A stretch of 64,000 nucleotides of DNA from Serratia ureilytica. Lineage in GTDB: Bacteria; Pseudomonadota; Gammaproteobacteria; Enterobacterales; Enterobacteriaceae. Within the stretch, counting starts at the first letter, position 1. Each line of letters starts with the position of its first letter. The stretch is from contig NZ_JABXOF010000001.1 in NCBI RefSeq assembly GCF_013375155.1, positions 558,001 to 622,000 on the forward strand, read 5' to 3'. Below are positions 25,301-35,039 of this stretch, piece by piece. The notes under the pieces were generated by a model, which worked only from the letters and a program-made list of their open reading frames with translations, did no database searches and was not told the origin of the DNA. Position numbers and translations under genes: made by a program.

Positions 25301-25981
25301 ATGCCATTAGAAGTCGATGGGATCATCAGAGGCGATCGAGGCAGTGAACCGAGCCATTGGCAACATACGCCAACCAAACCGCTTATCACGCTGACCTGGC
25401 ATCACACCATCCCCTGGAACTGTTTACGCAATGTCTGGAATGGTCTGGTGGCTGGCGAGCATTGGAACGCGCTCGACGAGTTTATGAATCTGATCGGTGT
25501 GCCTAACCGCGCCGAGGTGCTCAAACAGATCAAGAATGAAAATCTGCAGGATCGCGATGGGTTACATACCCTGGTGACCTGGCAAGGCTGGAATATCGTC
25601 GAGGGGCCGGGTAACGAATATCGCGCGCAGGGTGACGATCCCGGTGAAAATTTCGACGACTGGTCCGGCAAAGGCATGAGCACGAATCAGCAAGCGACGC
25701 TGCAGCAGGTCAAAGTGTTGTATCAGGTGATGGCGCCGCTGGGAAGCCGCGCGCTGGACGCCGCCAGACAGGCGCCGAACATTACTGCGGAAGAAGCGAG
25801 CGTCTTGCAACGAACGATTAAACAGACCCGCCCAACGTTGCGCGGAAAGGAACCGATCCGGTGGCAAGAGGGCATGTGGCACAAAGTGCAACCTGGTAAA
25901 GAGGCGAAACATTTCGCCCAATGGGACAGCAAACCCGTATGGCGCAAGCGCCTGCACAGCGACTTGGCTCAGGCAGGCTAA
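25301..25981 (+). CDS. Hypothetical protein with WHHTIPW motif
   Basis: 226 residues; not recognised with certainty. The start at 25301 (MPLEVDGIIRG) has GAGG seven bases upstream; the frame from 25241 lacks one. The most striking element is LITLTWHHTIPWNCLRNVWN (residues 48-67): a strand, a His-His pair, then a Trp/Asn-rich helix, which recalls the core of HNH-type nucleases. A central region reads WNIVEGPGNEYRAQGDDPGENFD, and the C terminus is basic and Trp-rich (MWHKVQPGKEAKHFAQW). There is no signal peptide. It stands alone between uspF and the hydroxyproline cluster. Confidence 0.6.
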   Translation: MPLEVDGIIRGDRGSEPSHWQHTPTKPLITLTWHHTIPWNCLRNVWNGLVAGEHWNALDEFMNLIGVPNRAEVLKQIKNENLQDRDGLHTLVTWQGWNIVEGPGNEYRAQGDDPGENFDDWSGKGMSTNQQATLQQVKVLYQVMAPLGSRALDAARQAPNITAEEASVLQRTIKQTRPTLRGKEPIRWQEGMWHKVQPGKEAKHFAQWDSKPVWRKRLHSDLAQAG

Positions 25982-26027
25982 ACTTCGCCCCGCGCCGGAT
26001 TGGCGGCGCGGGGGCATCAATTCGGCG

Positions 26028-27041
26028 CTAATCGCACAGCGCCGCTATCTCGTCGTACAGCGTCCTGGGGATTTCCACGCCGTATTGTTCGCTGTGGCGT
26101 CGTTGCCGATAGCGCCGCTCGCCGGGAATGCGTGCGCCTTGCGCTTGCATGTCGGCAAACATCGCCTCCGCGCTGGCGAAATACCGCTCCTTATCCGCGC
26201 CGAGAAAACGCTCGGGATCCAACGCGATGATCAGTTCACCGCCGTAGGGCGATGAACCCGTGCCGTCGTCATAGGCCAGCGATTCTTTGCTGGTCATGTC
26301 GCCGATCAGCGGCCCAGCCAACAATTCAACCATGGCCGCCAGCGCCGAGCCTTTATGGCCGCCGAAAGTCAGCATCGCGCCCTCCAACACGCTGGCGGCG
26401 TCGGTGGAGGGGTTGCCTGCCTTATCAATGCCCCAGCCTTCCGGCAGCGGGGTGCCGGCGCGGCGATGCAATTCGATTTCGCCGCGCGCCGCCGCGCTGG
26501 TGGCCATGTCGAACAAAAACGGCGGCCGAGCCGGGCGCGGCCAGCCGAAGGCGATGGGGTTGGTGCCGAATAGCGGGCGTGAGCCGCCGGCCGGCGTCAC
26601 CCAGGCGTGGCTGGGCGTGCAGGCTAAGGCCACTAAACCCTGTTCGGTCAGCGGTTCGATGTCGGCCCACAGCGCGGAGAAATGCACGCAGCGGTTGATC
26701 GCCAGGGCGGCGATGCCGTTGGCGCGCACCTTATCGATAAAGGCCGGCAGAGCGGTGCGGTAGGCGAGCAGGGAAAAGGCGCCGCCGGCATCGGCGCGCA
26801 AGATGGCCGGCGCCTGGTCGAAGAGCCTGGGTTTCGCATCGGCAGAGACTTTGCCCGCCCGTAATGAGCGGACGCAGCCCAACAGCCGGTACAACCCGTG
26901 CGAAGCACAGCCGTCGCGCTCGCCCTGAATGACATTTTGCGCCACTGTCTCGGCATGCGCCTGATTGAAGCCGTTGCAGCGCAGTGCGCGTAGCGCCAGT
27001 TGATAAGCGTGTTCCAGCGACAAAACGTGCATGGTTGTCAT
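26028..27041 (-). CDS. Malate/L-lactate dehydrogenase-family oxidoreductase (delta1-pyrroline/piperideine-2-carboxylate reductase type)
   Basis: 337 residues of the sulfolactate/malate/L-lactate dehydrogenase-like family. Hallmarks: GERDGCASHGLYRLLG (about 50-65), a central NRCVHFSALWADIEPL region with the catalytic His, GTNPIAFGWPRP, and FGGHKGSALAAMVELL. Relatives in proline and hydroxyproline clusters reduce delta1-pyrroline-2-carboxylate or delta1-piperideine-2-carboxylate with NAD(P)H. GGAGG lies eight bases before the ATG. It is the last gene of the run APC permease to reductase (18-bp gap). Confidence 0.88.
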   Translation of the reverse strand: MTTMHVLSLEHAYQLALRALRCNGFNQAHAETVAQNVIQGERDGCASHGLYRLLGCVRSLRAGKVSADAKPRLFDQAPAILRADAGGAFSLLAYRTALPAFIDKVRANGIAALAINRCVHFSALWADIEPLTEQGLVALACTPSHAWVTPAGGSRPLFGTNPIAFGWPRPARPPFLFDMATSAAARGEIELHRRAGTPLPEGWGIDKAGNPSTDAASVLEGAMLTFGGHKGSALAAMVELLAGPLIGDMTSKESLAYDDGTGSSPYGGELIIALDPERFLGADKERYFASAEAMFADMQAQGARIPGERRYRQRRHSEQYGVEIPRTLYDEIAALCD

Positions 27042-27059
27042 TTCGATGTCCTCCCTGGG

Positions 27060-28625
27060 TCATTCTTCTTCATCGCCGATAAAATTGGCCTGGGGTAAAC
27101 AGGTATAGGCGCCCCAGTAGTAAATCGCCAGCGCAATCACCGCCATGGTGAGGGTGTCCCACGGATGAGCAATAGCGCCGATGCCGCCGAAACTGCTGAG
27201 GTAGGAAAGCGCGATCGTCAGCGCATAGAAGACGATTAGCCACAGCGAGGACCAAATTTGCTGCCTGAGGCTAACGGCGTGGGTCGGCACCTGATTCTTG
27301 AACAGGATGTAGATGAAGAACATCAGTATCTGCAAGCCGAGCAGCCAGGAGACGGTGTCCCAGCCGGACCAGAAGACGATTAGCGCCGAAATGATAAATG
27401 ACAGCGGGCCGAGCACGCAGAAACCGCGCACCCGGAACGGACGCGGCATATCGGGCGCATTGCGCCGCAGCCCGGCGGCGGTGACCGGGGCGATGGCGTA
27501 ACTCAGCACCAGCGCGGCGGACACCACGCCGATCAGCTTTTCCCACGATGGGAACGGCAGCGTCCAGAAGACCGAGAGGGCGAAGGTGAGCCACAACGCC
27601 GGGCGCGGGATACCGGATTTACCATCCACCCGGGTGAACAGTTTGAAGAAGGTGCCAGCGCGCGCCCACCCGTAGATCACGCGAGGCGTGGCGTTCATGT
27701 AGATGTTGCCGGTGCCGCTGGGCGAAACGATCGCGTCGCTGACCACCAGAAACGCCAGCCATCCCATGCCGAGCGTGATGGCGATATCGCGGAAAGGCAG
27801 GGAAAACTGTTGGCTGATGCCGGCCCAGCCGCCGCTCAGCATCTCGCTGGGGATACTGCCGAGAAACGCTATCTGCAGCAGCACATAGATGATGGTGGAC
27901 AGCACTACCGACAGGATCAGCGCGATGGGAATGGTGCGCTGCGGTTTTTGCACCTCGCTGGCGACCGAAATGATCGGCGTCAGGCCGAGGTAGGCGAAGA
28001 TGATGCCGCCGGCGGAAATGGCGGCTTCAACCCCGGCGGAGCCGAAGGGGGCAAAGCCCTGGCTGTGCAGGTTTTCCGGTTTGAAAAAGCTGAACAGCAC
28101 CACGATCACCAACAGCGGCACCAGAAACTTCAGCACGCTGATGAGATTATTGGATTTGGCGAAGGTTTTGACGCTGTAGTAGTTGAGCGCGAAGAAAAAG
28201 CACAGCAGCGCCAACTGCACCAGCCAGCCGAGCGCTGTCGGATCGCCGGAACCCGGCTGGCTGAGGAGCGGGAACCAGGCGGCGGCGTACTGACGGGCGG
28301 CGACGACCTCGATAGCGATCAGGCTGGAGAAGGCGATCAGCGTGATAAACCCCAGCAGATAGCCCATCAATTCGCCGTGCGAGAACACCGGATAGCGAAT
28401 GATGCCGCCGGCGCGCGGCAGGGCGGCGCCCAGCTCGCAGTAGACGATGCCCAGCAGCAGCACCGCCAGGCCGCCGATCAGCCAGGAATAGATGCCGGCG
28501 GGGCCGGCGATGGAGGAGACATGGCTGGCGGCGAACAGCCAGCCTGAGCCGAATATGGCGCCCAGACCGATGAACGTCAGATCGGTGAGCGTAAGCTGCT
28601 TCTTGAATTTGCCTTGGGTTGTCAT
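27060..28625 (-). CDS. APC-family amino acid permease, probable hydroxyproline transporter
   Basis: 521 residues with about twelve to fourteen hydrophobic segments. The APC signature is near the N terminus (LTLTDLTFIGLGAIFGSGWLFAAS, glycine-rich helix 1) followed by ELGAALPRAGG. It lies between the aldehyde dehydrogenase gene (44-bp gap upstream) and the reductase gene, inside a hydroxyproline catabolic cluster. Uptake of hydroxyproline or a related imino acid is therefore inferred from context only; APC sequence alone does not fix the substrate. Confidence 0.88.
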   Translation of the reverse strand: MTTQGKFKKQLTLTDLTFIGLGAIFGSGWLFAASHVSSIAGPAGIYSWLIGGLAVLLLGIVYCELGAALPRAGGIIRYPVFSHGELMGYLLGFITLIAFSSLIAIEVVAARQYAAAWFPLLSQPGSGDPTALGWLVQLALLCFFFALNYYSVKTFAKSNNLISVLKFLVPLLVIVVLFSFFKPENLHSQGFAPFGSAGVEAAISAGGIIFAYLGLTPIISVASEVQKPQRTIPIALILSVVLSTIIYVLLQIAFLGSIPSEMLSGGWAGISQQFSLPFRDIAITLGMGWLAFLVVSDAIVSPSGTGNIYMNATPRVIYGWARAGTFFKLFTRVDGKSGIPRPALWLTFALSVFWTLPFPSWEKLIGVVSAALVLSYAIAPVTAAGLRRNAPDMPRPFRVRGFCVLGPLSFIISALIVFWSGWDTVSWLLGLQILMFFIYILFKNQVPTHAVSLRQQIWSSLWLIVFYALTIALSYLSSFGGIGAIAHPWDTLTMAVIALAIYYWGAYTCLPQANFIGDEEE

Positions 28626-28669
28626 GGTATTACCCTTTTGTTATTGAGTGGCAGGCAGATGCGGCCGGG

Positions 28670-30286
28670 CTAATGTTGGACAGGTGAAACTATGGGATCT
28701 CGGGTGTAAACGCCGTTCACCAGCCGCAGCAGGTTGAGCGGGTTGGCGTCCTGCAGCGGCGGCGGCAGCAGCGCCGCCGGGGTGTTTTGCAGGCAGACCG
28801 GCCGCAGGAAACGCTCGATGGCCAGCGTGCCTACCGAGGTGCCGCGTGCGTCGCTGGTCGCCGGATAAGGGCCCCCGTGCACCATGGCGTCGCACACCTC
28901 TACCCCGGTTGGATACCCGTTGAACAGCACCCGGCCGGCTTTGCGCGTCAGCAATGCCGTCAGCCCGGCGGCCATATCGAGATCGCCGTCTTCCGCCAGC
29001 AGCGTGACGGTCAGCTGGCCTTGCAACGCCGCCAGCGCCGCATGCAGCTGCGCTTCGTTATCTACCGTCACCAGCACGCTGGCCGGGCCGAAGACCTCTG
29101 TTTGCAGCAGCGGATCGGCCTGCAGCAGCAATGTTTCCTCCGCCTGATAAAGCTGCGCCGCTGCCCGGTGAGGCAGAATCTCGCGCTCCCCCGCCAGATG
29201 CCGTATGTGCGGATGGGCATCGAGCGCGGCCAGCCCGCGCCGGTAGTGTTCGAGCGTGCCGGCATTCAGCATCGGCTGTGGGGGGGCGGCGTCGACCAAT
29301 GCGCTCATCGTCGCGGCCAACCGTTCGAAGGCGACGCCGCGCAGCGCGACGATCACGCCGGGCTTGGTGCAAAACTGGCCACAGCCGAGCGTGAAGGAGG
29401 AGACCAGTTCCTGCGCGATGTGCTGCCCGCGCCGAGCCAACGCCTGCGGCAGGATCACGACCGGGTTAATGCTCGACATCTCGGCGAAGACCGGGATCGG
29501 CTGGGGACGCTGCGCGGCCAGATCGAACAGCGCCCGGCCGCCTTGCAGTGAGCCGGTAAACCCCACGGCCTGAATCGCCGGATGCTGCACCAGCTCGGCT
29601 CCCACACGGTTGCCGAAGATCATGTTGAAGACGCCGGCGGGCATGCCCATACGTTCCCTTGCGCGCTCGATCGCCTGAGCGGTCAGCTCGGCGGTGATCA
29701 TATGGCCGCTGTGTGCCTTGAACACGACCGGGCAGCCGGCGGCGAGCGCGGCGGCGGTATCACCGCCCGCGGTGGAAAACGCCAGCGGAAAGTTGCTGGC
29801 GCCGAACACCGCCACCGGACCGAGCGCCGTGCGATATTGACGCAGATCGGGACGCGGCAGAGGAGAACGCAGCGGCAACGCGCAGTCGATGCGCACGCCC
29901 TCGACGTCGCCGCGTCGCAGCAGCGTGGCGAACAGCCGCATCTGGCCGCTGGTTCTGGCGCGTTCGCCGCTTAACCGCGCCGGCGGCAGGGCGGTTTCCT
30001 GCATGGCGAAGGCGAAGAAGGTCTCATCCAACGCGTCCAGCTCCTCGGCGATGGCGTCGAGAAAACTCGCGCGTTGTTCGGCGCTGCATTGCGAATAGGG
30101 ATCAAAGGCCGCCGCGGCGGCTTCGGCGGCGGCGGCGGTTTCTGCCGCCGTAGCCTGGTGGAAGCGGTAGCCGGTCGGCTGACCGTCGTCGGCGCGCAGG
30201 CTGAGCAGCGCCGCTTCTCCCGTAGCACGGCGCTGGCCGCCGATAAATTGTTGGCCGCTGATGGCGGTATCGCGAGCGTTGGGCAT
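28670..30286 (-). CDS. 2-oxoglutarate semialdehyde (2,5-dioxovalerate) dehydrogenase
   Basis: 538 residues, NAD(P)-dependent aldehyde dehydrogenase family. Catalytic residues E269 (PVFAEMSSINPVV) and C306 (TLGCGQFCTKPG) are present, with the cofactor loop VGFTGSLQGGRALF and the N-terminal SNFPLAFSTAGGDTAAAL. The Q-F-C-T-K-P-G motif and length are typical of the 2,5-dioxopentanoate branch. It oxidises 2-oxoglutarate semialdehyde to 2-oxoglutarate, the last step of hydroxyproline breakdown. It lies 54 bp after the deaminase gene on the same strand. Confidence 0.92.
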   Translation of the reverse strand: MPNARDTAISGQQFIGGQRRATGEAALLSLRADDGQPTGYRFHQATAAETAAAAEAAAAAFDPYSQCSAEQRASFLDAIAEELDALDETFFAFAMQETALPPARLSGERARTSGQMRLFATLLRRGDVEGVRIDCALPLRSPLPRPDLRQYRTALGPVAVFGASNFPLAFSTAGGDTAAALAAGCPVVFKAHSGHMITAELTAQAIERARERMGMPAGVFNMIFGNRVGAELVQHPAIQAVGFTGSLQGGRALFDLAAQRPQPIPVFAEMSSINPVVILPQALARRGQHIAQELVSSFTLGCGQFCTKPGVIVALRGVAFERLAATMSALVDAAPPQPMLNAGTLEHYRRGLAALDAHPHIRHLAGEREILPHRAAAQLYQAEETLLLQADPLLQTEVFGPASVLVTVDNEAQLHAALAALQGQLTVTLLAEDGDLDMAAGLTALLTRKAGRVLFNGYPTGVEVCDAMVHGGPYPATSDARGTSVGTLAIERFLRPVCLQNTPAALLPPPLQDANPLNLLRLVNGVYTRDPIVSPVQH

Positions 30287-30340
30287 GGGTCCCCCTGGTA
30301 GAGAAAGTGCGCCGCCCGGCGTGGCCGGGCGGCGAAGGCG

Positions 30341-31261
30341 TTATAGGCCGACGTCCGGCAGCGCGGGACGAGTGGCCAGCGCTTTATCGATCACGGCGTT
30401 GATTTCGGAGAGCGTTTCCCCCTGCAGCGCCAGACGCGGCGGGCGAGTGACGGCGCTGCCACGGCCGACCCGCTGTTCGCACAGCTTGATGCATTGCACC
30501 AGATCGGGGCGGGCATCGAGATGCAGCAGCGGCATGAACCAGCTGTACAGCGCCAGCGCTTCCTCATAGCGTTTTTCCTTCGCCAAACGGAACAGGGTTT
30601 CCCCTTCGCGCGGGAAAGCGTTGGACATGCCAGAGATCCAGCCTTGCGCGCCGACGGCGATGCTCTCCAGCACCACATCATCCAACCCGGCGAACAGTAC
30701 GAAGCGATCGCCGACTTCGTTGCGCAGATCGATAAAGCGGCGGGTGTCGCCCGACGAGTCTTTGAAACACACGATGTTCTCGCAGTCGACCAGTGAGGTC
30801 AGGATGTCGGGCGTGACGTCATTTTTGTAAATGGGAGGGTTGTTGTAGACCATGATCGGCAGATCGGTAGCGCCGGCGACGCTGCGAAAGTGCGCGGCGG
30901 TTTCGTGCGGCTTGGCGGAGTAGACCAGCGCCGGCATCACCATAATGCCGTCGACGCCGGCCTTTTGCGCTTCACGCGCCATGTTTTGCGCGAAGGCGGT
31001 GGTGAATTCGGCGATGCCGGCGATCACCGGCACTTGGCCGTCGGCGGCGTCCCTTGCCACTTCGATCACCGCCAGCTTTTCCTGTACCGTCATCGAGGTG
31101 TTTTCACCGACGGTGCCGCAGACGACCAGGCCGGAGACGCCGTCGCGCACCAGGTTTTTGATCACCGTATGCGTGGCGTCGAGGTCCAGAGAAAAATCGT
31201 TGCGGAACTGGGTCGTCACCGCCGGGAATACGCCGCTCCAGCTTAGGGTTTTATGGCTCAT
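30341..31261 (-). CDS. Delta1-pyrroline-4-hydroxy-2-carboxylate deaminase (DHDPS/NAL superfamily)
   Basis: 306 residues, a TIM barrel of the dihydrodipicolinate synthase/N-acetylneuraminate lyase type. The phosphate/carboxylate loop CGTVGENTSMT (about 48-58), proton-relay Tyr Y139 in MVYNNPP and Schiff-base Lys K167 in VCFKDSSGDTRR are all visible. In hydroxyproline clusters this family deaminates and dehydrates delta1-pyrroline-4-hydroxy-2-carboxylate to 2-oxoglutarate semialdehyde. The adjacent epimerase, D-hydroxyproline dehydrogenase and semialdehyde dehydrogenase genes support this over a dapA or nanA role. Confidence 0.92.
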   Translation of the reverse strand: MSHKTLSWSGVFPAVTTQFRNDFSLDLDATHTVIKNLVRDGVSGLVVCGTVGENTSMTVQEKLAVIEVARDAADGQVPVIAGIAEFTTAFAQNMAREAQKAGVDGIMVMPALVYSAKPHETAAHFRSVAGATDLPIMVYNNPPIYKNDVTPDILTSLVDCENIVCFKDSSGDTRRFIDLRNEVGDRFVLFAGLDDVVLESIAVGAQGWISGMSNAFPREGETLFRLAKEKRYEEALALYSWFMPLLHLDARPDLVQCIKLCEQRVGRGSAVTRPPRLALQGETLSEINAVIDKALATRPALPDVGL

Positions 31262-31468
31262 CGTGTTTGTCCTGTCGTCCGAAAGTGTTAATAAAAAGTG
31301 AATCTTTGGTGAGGCTCACCGACAGATTGACCGGTATTGCACAGGGAGGCTTGACGCTTTTCGCCGATTGCTGCGACGAAATTGGCACAATGGCGCCGGA
31401 AAGCGGGCATGCAGAAATCGGGCGCCGGTGCGCCATAAAGAATGCTTTTAATGCGGTAAATCAGCGAA

Positions 31469-32323
31469 TTAAGCGGAAAGCGTCAGGCGGAAATCGCGCG
31501 GTGTGGAACCGGTCATCGCTTTGAACTGACGGCTGAAGGCGCTGTGATCGGTATAGCCGCACTGCAGCGCGATGTCGGTGATCGGCAGCTCGCCCGCCAG
31601 CAGTTCCGTGGCCTTTTCCAGCCGCACTTTGTGGATCATCTGGCGCGGAGTGAGGTGGAAGATACGTTTGCAGTAGCGTTCTATCTGCGCCACCGATAAC
31701 CCGGTCAACGCCGTCAGCTCCTCGAGCGCGATCGGCCGGGCGTAGTGGCGGCGGATGTATACGTCGATCGCGGCCAGCCGTTGGTAAGCCGGATGATTGG
31801 CTTTGGCCTCTTGCAGATCGTGTGAAATGCCCGCCATTCCGATGATTTTTCCCTGCGCGTCGTACAGCGCCAGCTTTTGCGTCAGGCACCAGCCGGTTTC
31901 ACGGCCGTTGTACAGGTGCATTTCCAGCTGATCCTGGATCAGCACGCCGTGGCGCAATACCCGCAGATCTTGCTCGGTGTAGCCTGATCCGAGCTGCGCG
32001 GGGAAAACGTCGGCGGACGTCTTGCCCAGCAGCGGCGCGACGGTCTTGAAGCCGCAGCGCCTGGCCAGCGTCAGGTTGGCCAACAGGTAGCGCGCCTGGG
32101 CGTCTTTGATAAAGAACACCACATTGGGAATCGCGTTCAGCAACGGCGCGATCAGCGCCAGCGTATTGAGCAGATCGCGCAGGTTGTTCGGACGCTGCTG
32201 CGCCAGCCCGTCGCACAGGCGCGACAAATGTTCGACGGCGAAAACGTCCTCCTGATCCGGCAGCTCCACCAGGGCAGGCGGTGAGGGAGAAATCTGATGT
32301 TGATGGTCTGAAATGGATCGCAT
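31469..32323 (-). CDS. AraC-family regulator with PAS-like N-terminal domain (hydroxyproline cluster)
   Basis: 284 residues from ATG 32323, which has AGGGA five bases upstream; an in-frame ATG at 32410 has none. The C-terminal two HTH motifs are clear (about 180-284): ALEELTALTGLSVAQIERYCKRIFHLTPRQMIHKVRLEKA and ITDIALQCGYTDHSAFSRQFKAMTG (family landmarks, excerpted separately). The N-terminal half resembles a PAS sensor (FFIKDAQARYLLANLTLARR, GMAGISHDLQ). It lies between the divergent deaminase and epimerase transcription units and is the probable activator responding to hydroxyproline or an intermediate. Confidence 0.88.
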   Translation of the reverse strand: MRSISDHQHQISPSPPALVELPDQEDVFAVEHLSRLCDGLAQQRPNNLRDLLNTLALIAPLLNAIPNVVFFIKDAQARYLLANLTLARRCGFKTVAPLLGKTSADVFPAQLGSGYTEQDLRVLRHGVLIQDQLEMHLYNGRETGWCLTQKLALYDAQGKIIGMAGISHDLQEAKANHPAYQRLAAIDVYIRRHYARPIALEELTALTGLSVAQIERYCKRIFHLTPRQMIHKVRLEKATELLAGELPITDIALQCGYTDHSAFSRQFKAMTGSTPRDFRLTLSA

Positions 32324-32710
32324 AGCAGTCCCTTTTCGGTCGTTAGCCGGAAAAACAGGCGGCCAGGTTGGCGCTTTCGCATCAATATTAACTTTTTTGT
32401 AACGAATCAAGCGCTATTTCCGGCTGGCTACCAAATATGCGGATCGCCGCATACTTTTGCCGGACGGCGCGCGCCGGTTGCTTGAAAACTGCGGTATTTC
32501 TCGCTACGCGGTGGTCTAGCATGAAAGTAACGTCATGATAAATAAGTTATTATTATGGTTGCGTTAAACGTATGCCCGTGATGGGCCAGGCTAGCCTGTC
32601 CTCATTGTGCTGATTTCTTCATTCGCCACGCCGAAACGCATCAAGCCGTCATGCGCGCATTCGTTCAGGCTAACGCCATTGGTAACATCTCATTAACCCT
32701 GGAGACGCCG
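32324..32710. promoter_or_regulatory. Divergent control region of the hydroxyproline cluster
   Basis: 387 bp separate the AraC gene (minus) from the epimerase gene (plus). The stretch 32400-32580 is AT-richer. It must contain promoters for both directions and probably AraC-type sites; I could not identify a clear direct repeat by eye. Confidence 0.4.
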
Positions 32711-33658
32711 ATGGCACTTTCTGCGCATATCACCGCTTTGCGGGCGATCGATTCTCATACCGGCGGGGAGCCGACCCGGCTGATCGTCGAAGGCTTCCCC
32801 GACCTTGGCGAAGGCAGCATGGCGGAACGGCGGGCGCATTTCGCGCAACATTATGACGATTGGCGCTGCGCGGTGATGCTCGAACCCCGCGGCAATGACG
32901 TGTTGGTGGGGGCGTTGCTGTGTCGGCCTTGTTCGCCGCAGGCTACCGCCGGGGTGATCTTTTTCAACAACACCGGCTATCTGGGCATGTGCGGCCACGG
33001 CACTATCGGGCTGATTGCTTCGTTGGCGCATCTCGGGCGCATCCGCGCCGGGCGTCATCTGATCGAGACCCCGGTCGGCCCGGTGAACGCCACGCTGCAT
33101 GATGACGGCAGCGTTACCGTAGAGAACGTGGCGGCTTATCGTTATCGCCACCAGGTGCGAGTTGAGGTGGCCGGTTACGGCCCGGTGACGGGGGACATTG
33201 CCTGGGGGGGAAACTGGTTTTTTCTCATCGGCGAGTCGCCGTTGACCATCGATAAACACAATCTGGAGGCGCTGACCGCGTTCACCTGGGCGGTCCGGCA
33301 GGCGCTTGAACAGGCGGGCATTCGTGGCGAAGACGGCGGGGCGATCGACCATATCGAGCTGTTCGGTGACGATCCGCAGGCCGACAGCCGCAGCTTCGTG
33401 CTGTGCCCCGGCAAAGCCTACGATCGATCGCCGTGCGGCACCGGCACCAGCGCCAAGCTGGCGTGTCTGGCGGCGGACGGCAAACTGGCGCCCGATATGC
33501 ACTGGCGCCAGGCCAGCGTTATCGGCAGCGAATTCCAGGCTTATTACCGCTGGAACGGCGAGCGCATCACCCCCTTTATTCGTGGGCAGGCTTATGTATG
33601 CGCCGATAGCCAACTGTTGCTCGACGAACGCGATCCTTTTGTCTGGGGCATACGCTGA
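32711..33658 (+). CDS. 4-hydroxyproline 2-epimerase (proline racemase family)
   Basis: 315 residues. It begins with the family signature [15 protein letters not shown] and has the two catalytic bases of the 4-hydroxyproline epimerase type: C94 in GMCGHGT and C242 in [10 protein letters not shown]. Both Cys are present, so it is an epimerase/racemase and not a dehydratase (which has Thr). It converts trans-4-hydroxy-L-proline to cis-4-hydroxy-D-proline. The start at 32711 has GGAG six bases upstream. The stop and the next start share one base (TGATG). Confidence 0.94.
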   Translation: MALSAHITALRAIDSHTGGEPTRLIVEGFPDLGEGSMAERRAHFAQHYDDWRCAVMLEPRGNDVLVGALLCRPCSPQATAGVIFFNNTGYLGMCGHGTIGLIASLAHLGRIRAGRHLIETPVGPVNATLHDDGSVTVENVAAYRYRHQVRVEVAGYGPVTGDIAWGGNWFFLIGESPLTIDKHNLEALTAFTWAVRQALEQAGIRGEDGGAIDHIELFGDDPQADSRSFVLCPGKAYDRSPCGTGTSAKLACLAADGKLAPDMHWRQASVIGSEFQAYYRWNGERITPFIRGQAYVCADSQLLLDERDPFVWGIR

Positions 33659-34782
33659 TGGGCGGCGGACGGGGAGTTGATGCCATCGTGGTGGGTGCCG
33701 GCATCATCGGCGCCGCCTGCGCCTGGCGGTTGGCGAGGGAGGGGTACCGCGTCTCGGTGGTGGACGACTGTCGCGCTGGCGCCACCGCCGCCGGCATGGG
33801 GCACCTGGTATGCATGGACGACAACCCGGCCGAGCTGGCGTTGAGCGCTTATTCGCTGCGGTTATGGCGTGAAGTGACGGGCCGGATGCCGCAAGCCTGC
33901 GCCTGGCGCGGCTGCGGAACGCTGTGGTTGGCGGAGCAAGCGAATGAAATGGCCATCGCCGAACAAAAGCGGGCGCGGCTGGCGGAGCAGGGCGTGGCGG
34001 CGGAACTGCTGACGGCGGAGCAGGTTGCCGCCATGGAGCCGATGCTGCGGCAGGGGCTCGCCGGTGGGCTGCGGGTGCCGGGCGACGGCATTTTGTATGC
34101 GCCGCAGGCGGCGCGTTGGCTGTTGGCCGACGCTGGCGTGGCGATCGATGTGGTGCAGGGTGAAGCGATCGCGCTGGACGAGGCGGCTGTGCGGTTGGCG
34201 GACGGCAGAGAGCTGGCGGCGCCGGTGGTCGTCTTGGCCTGCGGCCTGCGGGCCAATGATTTGTTATCGCAGCCGTTGCTGCGTGCCAAGAAGGGCCACC
34301 TGGCGATCACCGATCGTTATCCGCCGCGGGTGCGGCATCAGTTGGTGGAGCTGGGGTATGGCGCCAGCGCGCATGCCAGCGACGGCGCTTCCGTGGCGTT
34401 CAATGTGCAGGCGCGGCCCACCGGGCAATGGCTGATCGGTTCTTCCCGCCAGTTCGATTCCGTCGATTCGTCATTGGATATGCCGCTGCTGGCGGCGATG
34501 CTCATGCGCGCGCAGCATTTCTTGCCCACACTGGCGCAGCTGAACATCATTCGCTGTTGGACCGGGCTGCGCGCCGCCTCTGCCGATGGATTGCCGCTGT
34601 TGGGCGCACATCCGCGGCATACCTGGTTGTGGTTGGCGTTGGGGCACGAGGGGCTGGGCGTCACGACCGCCCTCGGCAGCGCCGCGCTGCTTGCTGCGCA
34701 GATCGGCCGGCAGGCGCCGGAGATTGATGATTCCCCGTATTTGGCGGCGCGGGCGTTTGCCGCCGAGGAGTTGTCCGTATGA
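33658..34782 (+). CDS. D-hydroxyproline dehydrogenase, FAD oxidase-like subunit
   Basis: 374 residues, D-amino acid oxidase/glycine oxidase-type FAD protein. The dinucleotide fold is at the N terminus (DAIVVGAGIIGAACAWRLAREG) and the substrate-domain ending is typical (CWTGLRAASADGLPLLG, ALGHEGLGVTTALGSA). Together with the next two genes it forms a three-subunit dehydrogenase that oxidises cis-4-hydroxy-D-proline to delta1-pyrroline-4-hydroxy-2-carboxylate and passes electrons towards quinone. It overlaps the epimerase gene by 1 bp and the 2Fe-2S gene by 4 bp. Confidence 0.92.
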   Translation: MGGGRGVDAIVVGAGIIGAACAWRLAREGYRVSVVDDCRAGATAAGMGHLVCMDDNPAELALSAYSLRLWREVTGRMPQACAWRGCGTLWLAEQANEMAIAEQKRARLAEQGVAAELLTAEQVAAMEPMLRQGLAGGLRVPGDGILYAPQAARWLLADAGVAIDVVQGEAIALDEAAVRLADGRELAAPVVVLACGLRANDLLSQPLLRAKKGHLAITDRYPPRVRHQLVELGYGASAHASDGASVAFNVQARPTGQWLIGSSRQFDSVDSSLDMPLLAAMLMRAQHFLPTLAQLNIIRCWTGLRAASADGLPLLGAHPRHTWLWLALGHEGLGVTTALGSAALLAAQIGRQAPEIDDSPYLAARAFAAEELSV

Positions 34783-35039
34783 AAGAGAGGCAAAACACGC
34801 TCGCGTTGAGCATCGATGGCAAACCCTACCGGGTGCCGGTTGGCATCAGCGTTGCCGCGGCGCTCAGTTTGTGCGGCGGGGATCATTGCCGGTTGTCGAT
34901 TTCACGCCAGCCGCGCGCACCATTTTGCGGCATGGGCGTTTGTCAGGAGTGCCGGGTAACCATTAACGGTCTGCGCCGCCTGGCGTGCCAGACGTTGTGC
35001 CAATCCGGCATGCGGATTGAGAGGAGCGATGATGAGTGA
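34779..35039 (+). CDS. D-hydroxyproline dehydrogenase, small 2Fe-2S subunit
   Basis: 86 residues. Plant-type [2Fe-2S] ligands C50, C55, C58 and C70 are visible (FCGMGVCQECRV ... LACQTLC). This small (2Fe-2S)-binding protein is the gamma subunit of sarcosine-oxidase-like and hydroxyproline dehydrogenase complexes. The start overlaps the FAD subunit stop by 4 bp (ATGA) and its stop overlaps the next start by 8 bp, so the three subunits are translationally coupled. Confidence 0.92.
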   Translation: MKERQNTLALSIDGKPYRVPVGISVAAALSLCGGDHCRLSISRQPRAPFCGMGVCQECRVTINGLRRLACQTLCQSGMRIERSDDE

